Below the pieces are notes generated by a model. The model saw only the letters and a list, made by a program, of their open reading frames with translations. It was not told the DNA's origin and did no database searches. A DNA stretch of 8,087 bases. Origin: Thermoflexales bacterium (GTDB lineage: Bacteria > Chloroflexota > Anaerolineae > B4-G1). Every line of letters begins with the position of its first letter. Position 1 is the stretch's first letter. Shown here piece after piece: positions 7,115 through 8,087 of this stretch. The stretch is taken from positions 1 to 8,087 of the forward strand of contig SKQX01000111.1 in NCBI GenBank assembly GCA_007118795.1, given 5' to 3'. Made by a program: the position numbers and the translations under genes.

Positions 7115-7142
7115 ATTATAGAGCTTTCTGCCCTTTTGTCAA
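7115..7142 (-). promoter_or_regulatory. Sigma-70-type promoter of rpoC
   Basis: On the minus strand a perfect TTGACA (7142-7137) and a perfect TATAAT (7120-7115) are separated by 16 bases. The expected transcription start is near 7108. This strong consensus promoter explains how rpoC is expressed without an upstream rpoB. Confidence 0.9.
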
Positions 7143-7175
7143 GCTGAGAACTCGAACGGGACAGGAGCAAGGGTT

Positions 7176-7454
7176 TTGGCACCAGAGACCTTTGAGGTTT
7201 CGATTGACACCTCGCAGCACGCTCTTTTTTGCCCGCTGAAGGCGATTTCGGGTCTTGACAGGCCGCGCGAAAACCTCAAAGGTCTAAAACAAGTGCTCCT
7301 ACCCGAACGGGCCCTGGCCGTTTATGGTGAACCTCATTTCGCACTCCTGCTCTCCAGTGAGTTGATGGAGATTGTCTTGACCAACGTCGACACCTGGCAA
7401 GATCACCGTGAGCAACTTCTCATGGCACTCAGGCACTGCGAAGGCAATGTCTAG
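7176..7454 (+). CDS. Possible small hypothetical protein (doubtful)
   Basis: A 92-codon frame starts with TTG, eight bases after AGGAG (7163-7167). The C-terminal half (LPERALAVYGEPHFALLLSS, then ELMEIVLTNVDTWQDHREQL) looks moderately protein-like with amphipathic helix character. I recognise no family, signal peptide or membrane segment. Against it: the first third lies inside a 100-bp inverted-repeat unit, the start codon is weak, there is no clear promoter, and the neighbourhood is repeat-rich. It may be a chance frame or a degraded gene. Confidence 0.2.
   Translation: MAPETFEVSIDTSQHALFCPLKAISGLDRPRENLKGLKQVLLPERALAVYGEPHFALLLSSELMEIVLTNVDTWQDHREQLLMALRHCEGNV
7186..7285. repeat. 100-bp unit bounded by a perfect 15-base inverted repeat
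   Basis: AGACCTTTGAGGTTT at 7186-7200 is the exact reverse complement of AAACCTCAAAGGTCT at 7271-7285, with 70 bases between. The interior contains a T6 run and two TTGACA-like words (ATTGACAC and CTTGACAG). The arrangement fits a miniature inverted-repeat element or a folded RNA. Flanking target duplications were not evident. Confidence 0.55.
7281..7304 (+). repeat. Imperfect direct repeat, copy 1
   Basis: This 24-base segment matches 7448-7471 at 20 positions, including the shared word AGTGCTCCT. It overlaps the right arm of the 15-base inverted repeat. Confidence 0.35.
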
Positions 7455-7471
7455 AACCAGTGCTCCTGCTC
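7448..7471 (+). repeat. Imperfect direct repeat, copy 2
   Basis: Second copy of the 24-base repeat at 7281-7304, 167 bases downstream, with four mismatches and no gaps. Confidence 0.35.
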
Positions 7472-7505
7472 CGTTGGTTAGGGCTTTATCATTCTTCTGT
7501 CGCCA

Positions 7506-7604
7506 AGGTGACCGGCACTCGGGAGCACAGCATGATGGCCCGAATGGGCTTAAGGAAGCGTCGGATTCGGTTTGCCGAGATCTCGACCGAGGTGCCGGTC
7601 ACCT
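7506..7604. repeat. 99-bp unit bounded by an inverted repeat
   Basis: AGGTGACCGGCAC at 7506-7518 is the exact reverse complement of GTGCCGGTCACCT at 7592-7604. The match continues for four more bases (TCGG with CCGA) after a one-base bulge. The spacing is close to that of the 7186-7285 unit, but the arm sequences differ. It may be a long-range RNA stem or an element remnant. Confidence 0.45.
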
Positions 7605-7853
7605 CAACGACCAGAATCATAAGCCCCTGTTCGTCGGTGATCTCCCAGATGTCCATTTCGGCGCGCTGGGTACCATCTTCCCTCCTCCTGTCCCGGGATT
7701 GCCCAGTGGTCACCCGGAGGAGCTGTCGACGCGTAGCGGCCTCAGCGATCGGCAATCTCGCTATCGTTGCTGCCAGAATCCTTAAACGCTCGCTAGGTTT
7801 GCCATCAGTCGATAGCTAGCAGCCGTAGCACCGGGTGAGTTCCGCGTCGCGTC

Positions 7854-7876
7854 CCCTCTCCCCCCCGGGGAGAGGG
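7854..7876. repeat. REP-like GC-rich palindrome
   Basis: CCCTCTCCCC (7854-7863) and GGGGAGAGGG (7867-7876) form a perfect 10-base-pair stem with a three-base loop, followed by TTAGGGG. CCCTCTCCC/GGGAGAGGGTTAGGG palindromes are dispersed in many bacterial genomes. The group II intron begins seven bases beyond the stem, so this hairpin may have been its insertion target. Confidence 0.7.
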
Positions 7877-7882
7877 TTAGGG

Positions 7883-8087
7883 GTGTGCCAGGCATGCCGT
7901 GTGTCTAGGAGGTGAAAGTCCTCTGCGGGCCTAGGTGACAGGAACCGCTAGGCGAAGCAAGGGTGTCCGCCGTGAGGCGGAATCTGAAGGAAGCGTAAGG
8001 CAAACCGTGGACTCGACGAACAGGAATCGGATAGAAGGCCGGCGCAACCGGGTAAGTTGGCCCCTTACAGCGAAGCCCAGAAGTCAC
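7883..8087 (+). mobile_element. Group II intron, 5' part (domain I), truncated by the window edge
   Basis: The sequence begins with GTGTG at 7883-7887, matching the GUGYG 5' splice-site consensus of group II introns. It continues with the characteristic domain I series: CTAGGAGGTGAAAGTCCTCT (7905-7924), GTGACAGGAACCGCTAGGCG, AAGCAAGGGTGTCC, a six-pair stem closed by a GTGA tetraloop (7966-7981), AATCTGAAGGAAGC, and CAGCGAAGCCC near the end. These are typical of bacterial group IIB-like introns that encode an LtrA-type reverse transcriptase/maturase. The remaining domains and any reverse transcriptase lie to the right of the window. The open frame on the opposite strand here is a shadow of the ribozyme. 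The exact 5' end is inferred from the consensus and could shift by a few bases. Class assignment is not possible from this piece. Confidence 0.88.

Larger units (their letters stand above)
7143..7853. other. Gene-poor accessory stretch with repeats
   Basis: About 700 bases between the rpoC promoter and the intron-associated palindrome hold no gene I can identify. Two short open frames exist. One is a 92-codon plus-strand frame (7176-7454) described separately. The other is a 55-88 codon minus-strand frame ending at 7489, whose codons for VTGTS and RVPVT lie in the two arms of an inverted repeat. The stretch contains two inverted repeats spanning about 100 bp each and an imperfect direct repeat, suggesting remnants of small non-autonomous elements or noncoding RNA rather than ordinary genes. 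Confidence 0.5.

Noticed and set aside
7489..7755. Minus-strand frame of 88 codons (55 from the ATG at 7656)
   Set aside because: It starts with TTG, lacks a well-placed ribosome binding site for this frame (the AGGAGG near 7685 serves a different, 19-codon frame), and much of it lies in an inverted repeat. No family is recognisable.
7905..8087. Minus-strand open frame at the right edge
   Set aside because: It is the complement of the group II intron ribozyme domain I, a structured RNA known to produce spurious frames.

Overview
The window reads as chromosomal sequence from a moderately GC-rich bacterium, most likely a member of the Chloroflexota. The main clue is the RNA polymerase beta-prime subunit, about 1447 residues long. 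It has a charged, coiled-coil-like insertion of roughly 180 residues between the N-terminal zinc finger and the conserved middle of the protein, and lacks the large trigger-loop insertion of enterobacteria. The phylum is an inference from these features and cannot be proven here.

Layout, left to right. All confident protein genes lie on the minus strand and therefore read right to left. At 1-361 is the N-terminal third of an NAD-dependent sugar-nucleotide dehydratase that runs off the left edge. At 370-1158 is an RfbF-type sugar-1-phosphate nucleotidyltransferase, probably glucose-1-phosphate cytidylyltransferase. At 1142-2206 is mtnA, the methylthioribose-1-phosphate isomerase of methionine salvage. 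These three form a tight operon: mtnA overlaps rfbF by 17 bases, and rfbF is 8 bases from the dehydratase. It is served by a near-consensus sigma-70-type promoter at 2328-2356 and a leader of about 115 bases that can fold into a long stem. About 230 bases (2357-2585) show nothing recognisable. A strong hairpin at 2586-2617 terminates rpoC.

rpoC occupies 2655-6998. It has its own near-perfect promoter (7115-7142) and a structured leader, and rpoB is not upstream of it, which is unusual for bacteria.

The right end (7143-8087) is accessory-looking. It has no confident protein gene but carries a 15-base perfect inverted repeat bounding 100 bp, a second inverted repeat bounding 99 bp, an imperfect 24-base direct repeat, a GC-rich REP-like palindrome, and then the 5' part of a group II intron on the plus strand, starting at about 7883 and running off the right edge. 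The intron's reverse transcriptase, if present, lies outside the window.

Functionally, the left operon pairs sulfur salvage with production of a 4-keto-6-deoxy sugar nucleotide for surface glycans, an odd pairing that probably reflects shared transcription more than a shared pathway. The rpoC unit is core transcription machinery. No new defence or biosynthetic system is visible. The items most worth a second look are the two structured leaders, the free-standing rpoC with a one-residue-longer bridge-helix hinge, and the intron placed just behind a palindrome.
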